In this document: in pieces, positions 45,325 to 60,700 of the stretch
Numbering within the stretch: the first letter of the stretch is position 1
How the letters are laid out: each line of letters begins with the position of its first letter
Assembly: GCA_033030425.1 (NCBI GenBank)
Contig: JAUFSD010000023.1
Span: 806,001 to 870,000 of the forward strand
DNA: 64,000 nt
Direction of reading: 5' to 3'
Source of the DNA: Verpa conica
Lineage: Eukaryota; Ascomycota; Pezizomycetes; Pezizales; Morchellaceae
Program-made: the position numbers and the translations under genes
The notes under the pieces: model-generated
The model's input: the letters and a program-made list of their open reading frames with translations, nothing else
Database searches by the model: none
What the model was told of the DNA's origin: nothing

Positions 45325-46519
45325 TCTGGTGAGGGAGGGGGCTTTGGACGATTTGTAGGAAATAGATGAAGTAGATAGAGTAGAGTTATCATATTTGATT
45401 TATAAAAACCGTGGTCACTCTCTTAAAACCCTTTGTGTTTTTTCTCGTAGTATAAGGCGGAAGAGAACCCAGGAGACTCAATTACATCTAAAAGCTCCAT
45501 ACCTAATGACTCAAGGATTTTCTCCCTTTCAGCTGTCTTCTCTTTAAAATTGCGCGTCCGCCTCTCGTCTTCTTTCTCGCTAGAAATCCGGCTCTCCGCT
45601 TTCTGACACGATGGCTGGGATCGAAGGTGTTTCTTGGTCCGTTCCTAACTTGCATCGACTGGAGCCCAGGATGAGAACTTATGCGTGGGGCGATTATAAC
45701 TGTTGCTGCAGCAATAGTCGTGGTTGGTGCAGCTAGACCAACTGAGACCGAGGAGGAGGAGGGGGAGAAGGAGAGGATTGCTGGCCTAAGGGGGACGAGG
45801 GATGTAAATTTTCTAGGAGGAGGGAGAAATAATTGTTAGAATAATATAGGACTCGAATGGACATTTTGGAGTGGATATACCTGCTGGATAAGATCTGAGA
45901 AGGAGTTTTAAGCGGTAGAACAACCGTAGGGTGAAGTTTCCGTATGATGTAGCGGGTGCACAGCATCTTGATATTCCTACGTTGAATTAGACGTTAGGAA
46001 TGGCTGGTGTTGAACTCGCTTGGGGTTGAAACGAGAATTTAGAGCCCTAGCCCTAAGTAACTTGTAACCTGTAACTAGGCATCATGTCATGTCCACTAAG
46101 ATATTCTGCATTACATGTACCTCGAATGCTGTACTGATTATACCTCCCCTCTTTCTAGAAAATTAGGAATATATATGTATTTAATATTATAGCTGAGTTT
46201 TTTTTCTTTTTTTCTCAGGTGATCCCAGTTAATATAGTATGTCTTTTATAATATTTATACTAGTGACTCTAATTTGAATAGAAAGGACTAAAAATCATGG
46301 CGCTTATGGTTCTCTCAATGCCTTATCCATATGAAATGTCCCATGGAGATATAAAACGAAAAGGAAATATAAAATGAACAAGTAGCTGCCGTACTCTAAA
46401 TCTAACTCCCTACCAACATATCCGAATATTCATAACTAAAACTATTATTACTCTATGGACCCTTATTTAGAAATGAAATACTACTTTAGCCGTTTCTATG
46501 TTGAGTATTTAGTTACTTC
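45325..46519. other. intergenic region, little to report
   Basis: Apart from one possible small ORF (45681-45839) the stretch holds no recognised gene. A CT-rich segment near 45540-45600 could be a promoter for that ORF. Confidence 0.4.
45681..45839 (+). CDS. possible 52-residue membrane-anchored small protein
   Basis: The ATG at 45681 opens [20 protein letters not shown], a hydrophobic segment that could be a signal anchor, followed by an acidic run ([11 protein letters not shown]) and a Gly/Arg-rich tail. There is no homologue in mind and no intron evidence. It could be chance, since an ORF of similar length overlaps on the other strand. Confidence 0.2.
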   Translation: MRGAIITVAAAIVVVGAARPTETEEEEGEKERIAGLRGTRDVNFLGGGRNNC

Positions 46520-47616
46520 TTAAGCTAGCTGAGTGGTGGCAACAGTGGTGGCTCTTTGCTGTTGGATCATTTCACGCCGTGACTCTAGTTCTTCCTTAGT
46601 CCTAGCTTTTGGCCTGAGGTCAAAAAAGAATGATAGGACGTAAAATGTGAAAATAAATGCGATTAACCACTCAAAAATGGCTGCAACATTGTTGTTCTTC
46701 GAGTACATTGTGGCACCGAATGTTATAGACCTGATTACAAATTAACGTTAGTAAAAATGATTAATTAAATCTAGGGGACGGGTAGACCTACAAGCAAACT
46801 TCCAGCACAACAATAGCCTGCTTGACCCTATAGCTAGTCTTAAGGAACGAGTGTTCAATAAAGACTTTTCCTAGGCGTCGGTACTCGAGGGTTGTGAAGA
46901 GTGCCGACAACACAACTCCGAGCATAAATAAAAACAAGAAGAGCCTGTGCAATGAGGAATGTCGAGCGGTATCGAAAATAGATAATAAAATAAGCGCTAC
47001 GGCTCCCATAGCACCCGCTAAAATTGAAGCCCAGTCGAGACCCTTTTCAAGACGCCTTACTAATGCTTGGTTGCGACCTATAAAAAAACGTAAATAATTA
47101 TGTAGAGTGATATCTGGGGACAGTAGGAAAGAGAATATGAGGTTGTGGGTTATTAGACTTACGCATGGCGCATAGTGAGAGGAAGAAGAATAAGCTCGTG
47201 ATACAACATCCTACAACAAATAGTGGCTTAAGGACATTCGCGCCTGCAGGGTAATATCAAATAATTAACATTAATATTTCGGAAATTTCCTCGAGGGAAA
47301 CTTAGAATTCAATAACGCGCACCGATATCTGAAATGTAGGCAATAGTTTGGCTACCAGTCATAGAGTTGTATACTGGTTGGTCTTGAGCCAACCAAACAA
47401 TCATCATCACCCATAGCATCACTATTGAGCCAGTGGGCCAAAACATATCAGCGTCCATTCCACACTTCTACGTAGCATTGCTTTTCTTATAGGGAAGAAC
47501 AAACTAAACCAGAATCCAGCAGATATTAGAGGTAATATCCAGTACGGAAAATGTTTCTTCACAGTTTCTAATCGACTTTCTTTACGGGTGATAGCCTGAA
47601 GACTGTCCCCGTCCAT
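46520..47616 (-). CDS. SFK1: Frag1/DRAM/Sfk1 family membrane protein
   Basis: This is a polytopic membrane protein; in yeast Sfk1 supports phosphoinositide signalling and lipid asymmetry at the plasma membrane. About five exons are visible, the first starting MDGDSLQAITRKES at 47616 and the last coding for the C-terminus at 46520-46733. Six membrane segments are seen: FPYWILPLISAGFWF, GSIVMLWVMMIVWL, NVLKPLFVVGCCITSLFFF, ILAGAMGAVALILLSIF, LFLFLFMLGVVLSALFTTL and WLIAFIFTFYVLSFFF. The luminal part has the family-type YISDIGAN sequence and the cytosolic tail is charged. Exact exon limits at 47.45-47.52 kb were not settled. The family call is good; the symbol is by best resemblance. Confidence 0.75.
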
Positions 47617-48109
47617 GTTGTACCGCGGTTGATTAGCTGGTATACCGGGAATGTATGATTCGAATCTTCAATAAATAAGTATTATATATAGTGATAGTGG
47701 AAGAGAGTAATTTATTAGGAACCTGTGAGTGTAGGCGATGTAAGTATATACATACATGCTAATGTCCGGCTCGGATCTGCCTATCTCCGAGTGATGACGT
47801 ATGGTCGACTGATCGCCACCTCAGAAGGGCGGCCACGGTAGTTTTGTGGCTTCCTACCCCAGCCGCAGAAGGTCCCGACCCCTCGGAAGAGCAGGTACAC
47901 GGTCCGGTTGGGTACTCTAAGCATCCATAGCTATGGAACCCATAGCATCCGTGACTGATCGCTGTCCGGGTAAGCTTAGACCCTGTCTAGCCTTAACTAC
48001 ACCTCAGGCGATATAACTGCTGGCGCTTGGCAGGGTCTTACGTCGTCAAATATTCTCCGCTAGTACTATAGACCTCACCACTCATGACAATTACAAGACT
48101 ATCTTCGCC
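47617..48109. promoter_or_regulatory. divergent intergenic region between the SFK1-like gene and the phosphatase gene
   Basis: These 493 bp hold the start regions of two divergent genes. No TATA box or repeat stands out. Confidence 0.4.
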
Positions 48110-51100
48110 ATGTCAATAGATATTCTTGTCAAGGACAATCACCCGCAGCGCTCAATCGCCCTAGTGACACAATCTCATACCCTAACCTTTCACCATTCCC
48201 CTAGCAACAATGGTGACAATAGCTTCAACAACAGCTCCTACACTTCAATAGCCGACAGGAATAATAGTTCATCCGTGGATGCTCCGAGATGTATGGTAGA
48301 GCTTTCTGAGCTTAACAATGTGGATCTCGATGACTACAGGCGTTTGACAAGTCAGCCTTGCCTTGGTACCCTTGGGTTGATTACGCTAGGGGGAGATATC
48401 TTTATATGCGTAGTTACAGGCGCCAAAGAAGTTGCTTCGGTTCGCCCAGGGGAGAATGTTCTGAGAATCCATGCTGTCCAATTCCGTGAGTTTTGGCATT
48501 TTTACCAGAAGAAAATGTTTATAGCTGACATTCCTATATCCGGCAAGATTGTCTCAATCGTATCGATTATGACGATTTTCTTGATAACGAAGTGAATCCG
48601 TATTCCGTTGATTCTGATGGCTGGGACCAGGGACGAAGTCAGCAGCCTGTTGGTGTGGAACACCCGTGCTTGGCTCTGAAGAAGCTTCTTAGTGATGGGA
48701 CTTTCTATTATTCCCGAGATTTCGATTTAACAAATCGACTACAAGACCGGTAAGCTAGATTCACCAAATAATAGAAAATAATCGTAGAATATCTTTATTG
48801 GCCGAGATCAAGCTATAGCTTTTTTTAAACCAAGTGTTATTAACGCGATAGTCTCCTAAGGAAGAAGAAGCTATGATTTTTCCACCCGTAGCAAATCTAG
48901 CCATTTAACTCCAACTCTATGGTTTAACATTTCTAAGAGGTAAGGCTGATTTTTGTGGGTGGACTTATAGATCGCTCGATATAAATCATTTTGATATCGA
49001 CAATTTTGACGACGCGTTTTTGTGGAACTCCTATATGATTCAACCATTGCTAAAATTTCGGTCCCGCCTCTCGGAGTCTGAACGCACCGCTCTAGATCAT
49101 TCCCATCTTCTTACAAGTACAATTCGCGGGTTTGTCGAATCTCTCACAATACCTCGTCCAAGCACAATGATGGAAGGGGATATACGATCATCAGGCCTAC
49201 CGTCTACGCTGACGTTGATTAGTAGACTCAGTAGTCGAAGAGCCGGGACAAGATTTAATTCTAGAGGTATAGACGACGATGGGAATGTGGCAAACTTCGT
49301 TGAGACTGAAACCGTGGTGTGGGATCCGGGTTCTAGCGGTCATAGTACTGGTTTTAGCTACTGTCAAATTCGAGGAAGTATTCCAAGTAAGCCTACTCTG
49401 CTCGCCCATAGCATTTACGAGGTCTGAAAAAAAAGGATTCTGATGTATTCTAGTCTTTTGGGAACAGCAAGCTGGCCTTCTACCAGGCCAGCAAAAGGTT
49501 CAGATCACTCGGTCTCCTGAAGCTACTCAGCCAGCATTTGATAAACATCTGGAAACCATAACATTAAAATACGGGGCGATACATGTGATAAATCTTCTTT
49601 CGGAAACAAAACCCGGTGAGGTGGAACTATCAACAAGGTATATACATCATATTGTGAAATCTCCATTATTTGATAATGGTCACAAGCGAGCTGGGCGTGC
49701 CGAGTCCTCATTACTAGTGTCGACTGAGTTTGACTTCCATGCCGAGACCAAGGGCCCTGGCGGGTTTGAAGCAGCAAACATAATCAGGCGTTTCATAAAG
49801 TCATCTGCCGACTCTTTCTCCTTCTTCTTAATGGAGAATACTGCTCTCAAGGCTCGGGGCCAATCCCGTGAAGACAAAGAAGTTTATGAAGCCGAGAAGA
49901 GGCGTGGAACCGACAGTGTAGTCTTGCAGCAGGAGGGTGTGTTTAGGACAAACTGCCTGGACTGTCTGGATAGAACAAATCTTATACAAGGCATCGTTAG
50001 CCGGATGGCCATCGAAGCCTTCTTAAATCATTGCAACTATAATGTCGGCCATGAATTCTGGATGCGCCACTCGGCCCTGTGGGCGGATAATGGTGATGTG
50101 AGTTTCTTCAGATTATCCCTTGTAGGTAATAAAGCTGATAAAATCACAAGGCGCTGTCAAAAATATACGCTGGGACTGGGGCTTTGAAGTCAAGTTTTAC
50201 AAGAACGGGGAAGATGAGCTTGGCCGGTGCCATTGCCGATGCGCGGAAAAGCGCTACAAGAATTTATATCAATAACTTCGCGGATAAAGACAGGCAAAAT
50301 ACTATTGATATCTTATTGGTATGTTTGGAATTACGGTACTGCAAAATCAGTCTTTTAAGAGATGACGCTAATCGAGAACTTGATTATATTATAGGGGCGA
50401 TTGGTTGGCCAAGAAGCAGCCTATCTATATGACCCCATCAATGATTATGTAATGGCTGAGTTGAGTAAAAGGTTGGATACTTTTGGTCTGAGATAGTATT
50501 GAAGCTAAACAGAGCCACTTTAATAGATCTCTTGAATACTCATATGATAAGCCCATTCATATATATGTAGGGACGTTCAACCTTAACGGCCGGATCGATG
50601 GGTCTGAGGATGACCTTTCCGGGTGGCTATGCCCACCACTTGCCGAAGGGTCCGGATTGCAGCCTGAGTTGGTAGTTGTGGGATTTCAAGAAATAGTCGA
50701 GCTCAGTCCACAGCAAATCATGGCAACCAGCCCAGAAAAGAGACAGATATGGGAAAAGTCTGTGAAGAGAACTTTAAATCGACGGGCCGAAGAACTAGGC
50801 GGAGAAGAATATATTCTTCTTCGTAGCGGACAACTAGTGGGGGCCGCTCTATTGATTTTTGTTAAGTCAAGTGCTATTAGCGACATAAAAAACGTAGAAG
50901 GGAGTCTCAAGAAGGTAGGTACCTGAAATCCGCGAATACATATGCTATACAGGGTTGTTGTGCTGAGTGGTATCATTGTGCCCAGACGGGCATGTCAGGT
51001 GTGGCTGGAAACAAAGGTGCTGTCGCCATCCGGATGGATTATGCAAGTACAGGAATATGCTTCGTCACGGCGCACCTCGCTGCAGGTTTCTCCAATTACG

Positions 51101-52647
51101 AAGAGCGGAACAGGGATTATAGAACAATTTCACACGGTTTAAGATTTCAGCGTGGTCGAATGATAGATGATCATGATGCAGTGATTTGGCTGGGAGATTT
51201 TAATTACAGAATTGGACTTCAGCGTGAGAAGGTCCTTCAGCTGATTGAGAGTAGAGACCTGAAAACTTTGCGTGAAAACGACCAAGTAGGTCTCTTTCAG
51301 CTCCAAGACATCGAGGGATATCTGGCTGAATTTGGTTGATTGACGATGGTGTTAGTTAAATCTCCAGATGGTTGCTGGCCTGACGTTCCCATACTATTCG
51401 GAAGCGAAGCTATCATTCGAGCCCACATACAAATATGACATTGGAACGGATAGATATGATACTTCGTAAGCGCTTACCCGCACCTATATTTTTCCTTATA
51501 GTTTAAACTAACTCTAATACTCTTTTAAAAGTGAAAAGGCACGGATTCCAGCATGGTGTGACAGGGTCCTCAAGAAAGGCAATGCTCTTCGACAACTATC
51601 CTACAGCTGTGCACCACTACGCTTCTCAGACCACCGACCAGTGTACGCGACTTTTCAATGCACGGTTTCTTTTGTGAATGAGGTCGTAAGGGATAGGATA
51701 AGCAGAGATGTATACTTGAAACGAAAGAGTGAAGTCGGAAAATCTACTGGCCTCTCAGAGAATCCTACAGAGGATGAAGAAGACTTGCTGGAATTTGAGC
51801 CGCTAGAGCCTGGACGTAAGATATCTAAAACCCTGTTATTCTGGGTGATTGGATCCCTGATATATTTGTATGGATAGTACCACCACCAAGCTCAGAAAGA
51901 CGAAAGTGGTGGTTAGACAACGGAATACCTGCAAAATCAACTGTAAAACCTCCGGGTCATGACTTTGTACCTAATCCGGAGCGCCCCACAAATCCATTCG
52001 CCGAATCATCTGTACCTGACTGGATCAAGGGGGCCAGCAAGGACGAACCGAACACCATCACATCAGTGAAAAGCTCAAATACTTCTCTTGTTTCTATCGC
52101 GCCATCGAAAATTGGACCTCGGAAGCTACCACCACCTTATAATCCAACAGATCTTCCCATATTGCCACAGAGACTACCTACTCCCCTTGAGCCTATCAAA
52201 CGAAAGCCAGTTATACAACCCCCATTGGTCCCTCAACAGGTTTCGCCTGATGTACCAGTGTCTTCTCGCCCCTCAACAGGCAAGGTTCAAAGGCCAACCC
52301 CCCCGGCGGTACCCAAAAAGCCAGCTACATTGTTGTCACGAGATAATCAACCATCATTACTCGATCAAGATTTACCTTTACCATGCATCAATATAACCAA
52401 CAGTCCCGTTCCTATAAGGAATGCCACACCTTCAATGATGTTCCCACCGCCCCCAAGGCGGGTAGGCACGACACCAATATCGTCAGCGAGTGATTCTTCG
52501 GTAAGATCACATCTCTTTAGGGACGATACTCATGTTCCAAGCCCAGTACTTCCGCCCCGTAGACGGCATATAAAAGATCAAGGTGTGATGGATGACGAGG
52601 ATGAATTGAGTGACATGTCAGCTTGGCAGCCATTGCGACCTGCTTGA
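48110..52647 (+). CDS. INP52: synaptojanin-type inositol polyphosphate 5-phosphatase
   Basis: This enzyme removes phosphates from phosphoinositides with two catalytic domains. Exons 48110-48485, 48548-48749, 48971-49386, 49454-50097, 50151-50318, 50395-50471, 50497-50914, 50986-51285, 51356-51465, 51532-51815 and 51878-52647 join in frame to about 1254 residues. The N-terminal SAC domain has the intact active site [12 protein letters not shown] near 49.96 kb. The 5-phosphatase domain shows [54 protein letters not shown] and FSDHRPVY. The tail is Pro-rich with PxxP motifs ([21 protein letters not shown]), fitting SH3 partners at actin and endocytic sites. Between 50471 and 50497 the frame needs removal of 25 nt. 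The symbol stands for the yeast INP51-53 group. Confidence 0.93.
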
Positions 52648-53182
52648 ACAGGGTTCAGTGCATACTATTTATATGTATACTTTATTTGATACTGGTACCA
52701 AACAGTTGTGAACAAATGGGGTATTACACTGGACTTCTGGAAAATTGTAATTTTGTTAAACAAATAGAAAAAAAAGTAGCCGCTCCATAAACCGAAAGAT
52801 ACTGCGAGATATAGATACAACTGAACTACTGATTAAAAAGGGCACGATGGCATGGAGATAGAAATGAAACTATATAGACACCAAGAGACAAAAGAAAAGC
52901 ACGAGAATACTCATTATTACCTAAACCCTAGAACCTTTGGTATCACCGTAGTCAATTACATACCAATGCCAACCGATATGTCTGTGCCTGCCCAAATATC
53001 TATGGGTCGATGTAGAACTCATACCCTCTTCATAACCCCAGAACCGTTTTCACTTCCAAAAAAAGAAGAGGAGGGTACAGCTATCTTCGCGAGTTGTTTT
53101 CAGCGACGTAGCTCAGTAATGTGTGGCGCTTAATTAAAGCCCACTAAGCCATTAGATTCTCGACACCACCAGTCTACATTCT
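52648..53182. other. convergent intergenic region
   Basis: This stretch lies between two 3' ends. An ORF at 52852-53133 (plus) has no recognised domain and is probably chance. Confidence 0.4.
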
Positions 53183-53848
53183 TCAATAATATCGTTTCCT
53201 TCCGTGCTCATCCACAACAACAACCTTCTCCCGAGTATCCCTCGCAGACCGTTGGGAAATCGCTGAGTGCCTTGGGTTCACATATGATACGCTCCCCGAC
53301 CTCCTTCCATGAAAATTGTTGTACCCGTACCGATCTCCACGCTGCGAGCCCGAATATCCCAACTCCCCTCTGCTACCTCCCGCTCCCTCTGTAATTCGCT
53401 GGCTGGAGCCTCGAGGATTCCCATCTACATATCGTATGCTAGAAGCTCTTGGTGATCGTCCAGCATGCGAAGCCGACGAATCAACATAGTAATCTACATC
53501 TCTACTCCTAGTAGATACAACACTAGCACGTGGGGAACCCCGTCCCCCCCAGTGACTTCCACCGTGGCGGGATTCCATGTCACTTATTGAAGGCGCCGAA
53601 GAAGGGTGCGCGCCTTGAATGATAGTTGTATGGGTCTCTCGCTGATCAACAGAGTGGGACGTTGGTGGAGGGGGGGGGACTTTTATTGTCTCGATTACGG
53701 TGGTTGTTTCCCGCTCGCCGCGTACGGAGGAGCGAGAGCGGTTGCGATGGGAGCCGTGAGTGGAATTACGGGTGCTGCCATGGCGAACTACGCGCGCAGG
53801 GACGACGGCAGGCTCCTCGATTTCAGGGCGAACTTTGATCATACACAT
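53183..53848 (-). CDS. Arg/Ser/Gly-rich fungal protein
   Basis: I do not recognise a family. The ORF of 221 residues starts MCMIKVRPEIEEPAVVPARV. It is rich in Arg, Ser and Gly with repeated GSRG/RGS patterns, a PPPPPTS stretch and an end EKVVVVDEHGRKRYY that looks conserved. The open frame continues upstream past the ATG to a CTGTCAG acceptor at about 53947, and a GTGAGT donor lies near 54059, so an intron in the leader or a missing first exon is likely. Upstream lies a long GA/CT tract. Confidence 0.6.
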   Translation of the reverse strand: MCMIKVRPEIEEPAVVPARVVRHGSTRNSTHGSHRNRSRSSVRGERETTTVIETIKVPPPPPTSHSVDQRETHTTIIQGAHPSSAPSISDMESRHGGSHWGGRGSPRASVVSTRSRDVDYYVDSSASHAGRSPRASSIRYVDGNPRGSSQRITEGAGGSRGELGYSGSQRGDRYGYNNFHGRRSGSVSYVNPRHSAISQRSARDTREKVVVVDEHGRKRYY

Positions 53849-54187
53849 GGCAGGAGGATTATATAGGTGACCTAAGGATGGGGAGGTGATGAAGAGTTGG
53901 CGAGTAGATGGCTGAAGGAATGGAAAATGTACAGGCAGATCTGACAGGGAAAATTGTTAGCAATTCTAGTCTATACAGAAATCGGACTTGATCGCGCCGA
54001 TGATATGTACGCAGGTACAGTTTCGGATGTGCGATCTCCACCGCGTCAAAGAAACTCACCTTGGTATGATAACTACCGTTCTACTCTTGTTCCCCACTCG
54101 TTGGTTGATGTGATTCAACCCAAATACGACCAAGCGCCCTAGTGCAATAGAGTAGGGTATTAATTTTATAGAAGACAAGGGGGGGAG

Positions 54188-54227
<40 letters not shown>
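54188..54227. repeat. GA dinucleotide tract
   Basis: About 20 GA units are present, read as CT on the minus strand, upstream of the Arg/Ser-rich gene. CT-rich tracts are common in fungal promoters. Confidence 0.9.
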
Positions 54228-54228
<1 letters not shown>

Positions 54229-55216
54229 ACGTCCGATATGTATCGGGGAACAATAATGTTAGGGGAAGCAGGAAGCAGACAGCAAAAGCAAAGGGGAGCC
54301 CTGATCAACTCTGGGCGCAGTCCCGGCCTTGGCTAGATGTGTTCGAATCCTGGCTAATCAGCAAGCAAAGCACAAGCCATACAGACATCCAAACGGCAGT
54401 CTGTGACGTCGTCGACAGACAGCATGGATCAAATCCCTGCAACACGGATTTATATCATGACAACACCAGAAGCGAGAAATAACGGGGCGACGCCGTGCGC
54501 CGTGAAACAGCATATGTGTGCACCGATACGCTTAATTGCGGTAGAGCATATGCGTGGGCAGAACGCGCAATCACTCCGTCCTAGTGAGCTGGTCTGGTGT
54601 CTGGGTGTTCTACACGCATCCATACCGCACCTAGCCACAGCAAACGAGGCAGAGGCAGGCTCTACTGACGTCATCATGGGATTCCGGAGGCATCGCTCGT
54701 CTTATGGTGTTTCCAGCATCGAAATTGGGATAATTCGTGTCTCGAATTCTACGCATAACTCCTCCCCTCCAAACCAGGTACTAAAAATGCAATACCGATA
54801 ACTTGGGCCCCAGCTGTTTTGATTACTTGGACCTTAAGCTTCTGAGCCAACAACCTACTATGCTATGGTAAAAATATTTCATCTAAGGAAGCCAGCGTGG
54901 CCTTTCATTTCTGATCTCATCTCGTATTTAGCCCAAGGCTTTTCTTGAAGAGAGAACTGGCTACTGTCAAGAAGAGTGAGGGAAAGCAGTAAGTATGCGG
55001 GGGAATTTTTTTAATTCACTTTCGGATCTAATGTAATCGCTCGCAGTTACGAGCCAGAAGGATTCCACAATTCGTGATTAAACCAAAAAAGAAACAGAAG
55101 CAAGTTCTTTCCCAACTAGTGTACTTGCCAAGAAAACGCTCTTCATAAAAGACCAATCGCGTAATCGCTTTCATTACAGAATTCATTCAATTTTTTCCCC
55201 TTGCCAGACTTGCCTT
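54228..55216. other. intergenic region without a recognised gene
   Basis: ORFs at 54403-54801 (plus) and 54450-54677 (minus) overlap each other and show no domain. A tRNA B-box-like GTTCGAATCC near 54341 lacks the rest of a tRNA. Confidence 0.4.
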
Positions 55217-57766
<2,550 letters not shown>

Positions 57767-60700
57767 TGTGATACCACTAGCGTGCAATAAAGTTTTTGGG
57801 ATGGGAATGATTCAATCCAATGATGAACAAAAAGAATATAGAAGTGAAGACGATAATAAAAGAGGCTTCTTGATGGATTGATGGATTGGTTGGTTGATGG
57901 AATTGATGGATTGAATGATGGAAGAGTGCTGTTGGAAGTGGGGCCAATAGGGCAATTGAGGGAGTCGAAATAGATGGATGGGGTTGATAGAATGATTTGA
58001 GCGAGAAGAAGAAAGGCGGGCAGAGAGTAGGAGGGATTAAGGGCTCTTAAGTACTCTAGTCAGACTGGGTCCGTGGAGCACATTGAAGGCAAAGAAGCAG
58101 ATCGTATAAGGGAGGGGGAAGTTCTCGTGTCTGCTTGCTTGTCTGGCGGGCTGCTGCAGCACGCAGCTTGAGCTATCCCAACGCGACGGTCCACCCACAC
58201 CCCTCATAGCCCCTCCTACCCCATGCACGCCCAGCCTTGGGCGGAAAGGGGCCCTTTCAAAGAGAGGGAAAAATTACCGTAGCCCACTATCTGTGCAGCC
58301 ACCATAGGGAATCCGAACATTCCTTTCCCCACTTGAGGCATGCTAGATACGAAGCGCATTCCGCTCACTTACTAGTATGCATGTTACCTATATCGAGATA
58401 GCACAAGTACATACATGTAGATTTGAACCCAGTATTCATAACACTAGAAAAGACTGTATGCGTGGATGATACCAACCGCCACGCAATGTAGGGAATTATG
58501 TAGGCATACTGCTGCTGACTTAGCGGTGCGCCTATCACAACTGGGGAAGGATTGCTCAATTTCCACTTATGACTTTCTAAAAAAGGATCCCGCTTTTCGA
58601 TACATACCTTGTGCTCTGGGCGTGCTCCGATCTTTTCTGGGTAACAATGTTCCTCGCTTCTTCGCGTGGGGCTGCGTTACTGGAAATAGGACTTCAACCT
58701 AATCAGAAAAATGAACAAAGTAGTAGTATTTTCTGGTGTGCCATCATTTTACTTTGTTAGATGCATTTTTTTGCACCAGCTATGTCTGGTCATCATCAGC
58801 ACGAGTAGTTGGGGTATAGCGACCAAGAACACAAATTTGTGTTGTAAAAGCTCAGTGCTCCTGGAGGTAGCCCGATTCTTCCTTGGTCTAGGGTAGTTCA
58901 CTATGAAAGACACACTGCGTGTGAAAAAATTATTCAGCAGCGGCTGACTGTTCGATACTAGCAACCAATAGTCTGTGCTAAAAAAAGAAATAAAAACCTC
59001 CACCAAGATCTCTTCCCGTCTGCATAGTTACTTCGTGAGTGTCCCCCTTCCACCCTAGCATTGATTTGATATCCCCACCAGTCATTAGGTACCTGGTACT
59101 CATTTAGCCTCTTGGAGAAATCTAGCTCAGTATTTGATCAATTAAATTTGCTGAAGAAGCAGATAGTAGAATGTCTGATTCAGCCCCTGGAAATACACGT
59201 AGCAGAGTCAGGTTGCGGGATTCCCCGAAGTTTCCCTTTCTCAGCACCGTAAAACAAAAGACTAGAATACCGCTGAAGCCTGCTTTGAGACCTGTACACC
59301 CTACAAAGTTACATCACTTAGAAAGTCTTTTATCCACTTCGAAATAGTACTTGGCCTACTAAACGATTAGCATGAAGTGTAGTACCCAAAGTTCTGAAAG
59401 CTTCGTTTGTGAGACTACTTGGCCGGATTGGGTGAAACAATTTTGGGGCTGACCTGCTACTATCAGATTGGTCAACTTTAAGACGTTCCCAGCCCTACGG
59501 CGGTAGAACCTTGCAACAGCCAGCATTTATAGAGTGCTTCACTGATGCATGCCACGATACCGAACCATGTACTTTATGTACTTTGACTAATATATTGGAC
59601 TTACTAACGCATCATGGACGCCGTCTGCTTACTACCAGGTAAGATCATACATTGCATACGCTCACAAGGCTGAATGGTAAAAGAAAATAACTAGGATTGT
59701 TCCGCTATGAAGGCTGCTGTAGCCAGCAAAGCTGACTGACGTGAGACAGTATACAAACTTAGCTAGAATTGCCTATTGATCTACGGTAATAGGACTACGT
59801 TGGAGTGAAATAACCGAGCTGCTTCCATGAGCATGTAGTACTCTATATATATATTGTTTCCGTATGTTTGTTTGTAGGGGTGTAGATATAGGGGTGGGGC
59901 ATTTACTAGTCCAGCTACAATAAAAAAAAGAGGAATTAGGAAGGCCATAGCGTGTTATGGTGGGGGCCGCTGAGAGTTCATTGAAGTCCTAAAAAGAATC
60001 TAATGATAGAACTTACCTTGATGAATATCACCTCACCACTACATGTAATATACGCCTACAAGAGTAGGTGGAAAGGAATCCGTCTTTTGACTGAAGGTGC
60101 TACTTATGGATATATGCGAACTTTTCTAGACATATATGCTTAACTGGCTATTCACCAACGGCTAGTAATATTGTCATTTTCACAGATATTTTCCACTTGA
60201 TTTCTTATAATCAGATTCTATCCTTAAGTCTAGGCTCATACCCTACAATTACCTCTTCTGGCCCTCTATCACACCTATACATTTCACTAACACCGAAGTC
60301 TAAGGCCAAGCCATCAACCAGCCTCTGAGCTTTACCTATGCCATACTTTACCTCCTCTCACCAATAGTTGTCTAAGATACAAATTTAAGATCACAATGTA
60401 GAGTAAAAAACTTTCTGAGCGAAGCATAATCACTGATATCAAAAGAACTGCCCAAGATACTCCCACTAGTCTAATATGTCCTGGGGGGAGGTGGACCTCT
60501 ACTCCTGACTACTGTGTGGTCAAGGTTTAGACCTCGACAAAGAGTATTCGTATTCATGAGAATCTCCATACACTAGCTAGATGTTATAGTGTTAGATCAT
60601 TATATTTGGTTAGGTTTTGTTAGATTTGAAAGGTTAGTACAGAGGTCCGTTAGCTAGGGAGGGGCCGGAGTTATCTTCATCAAGTAGTGTGCCCTCTGCC

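Noticed and set aside
52852..53133. Plus-strand ORF of 93 residues
   Set aside because: It lies in a short convergent gap with no recognisable domain; chance is more likely.
54325..54360. tRNA-like B box GTTCGAATCC
   Set aside because: There is no pairing T stem, A box or acceptor stem at the right distances.
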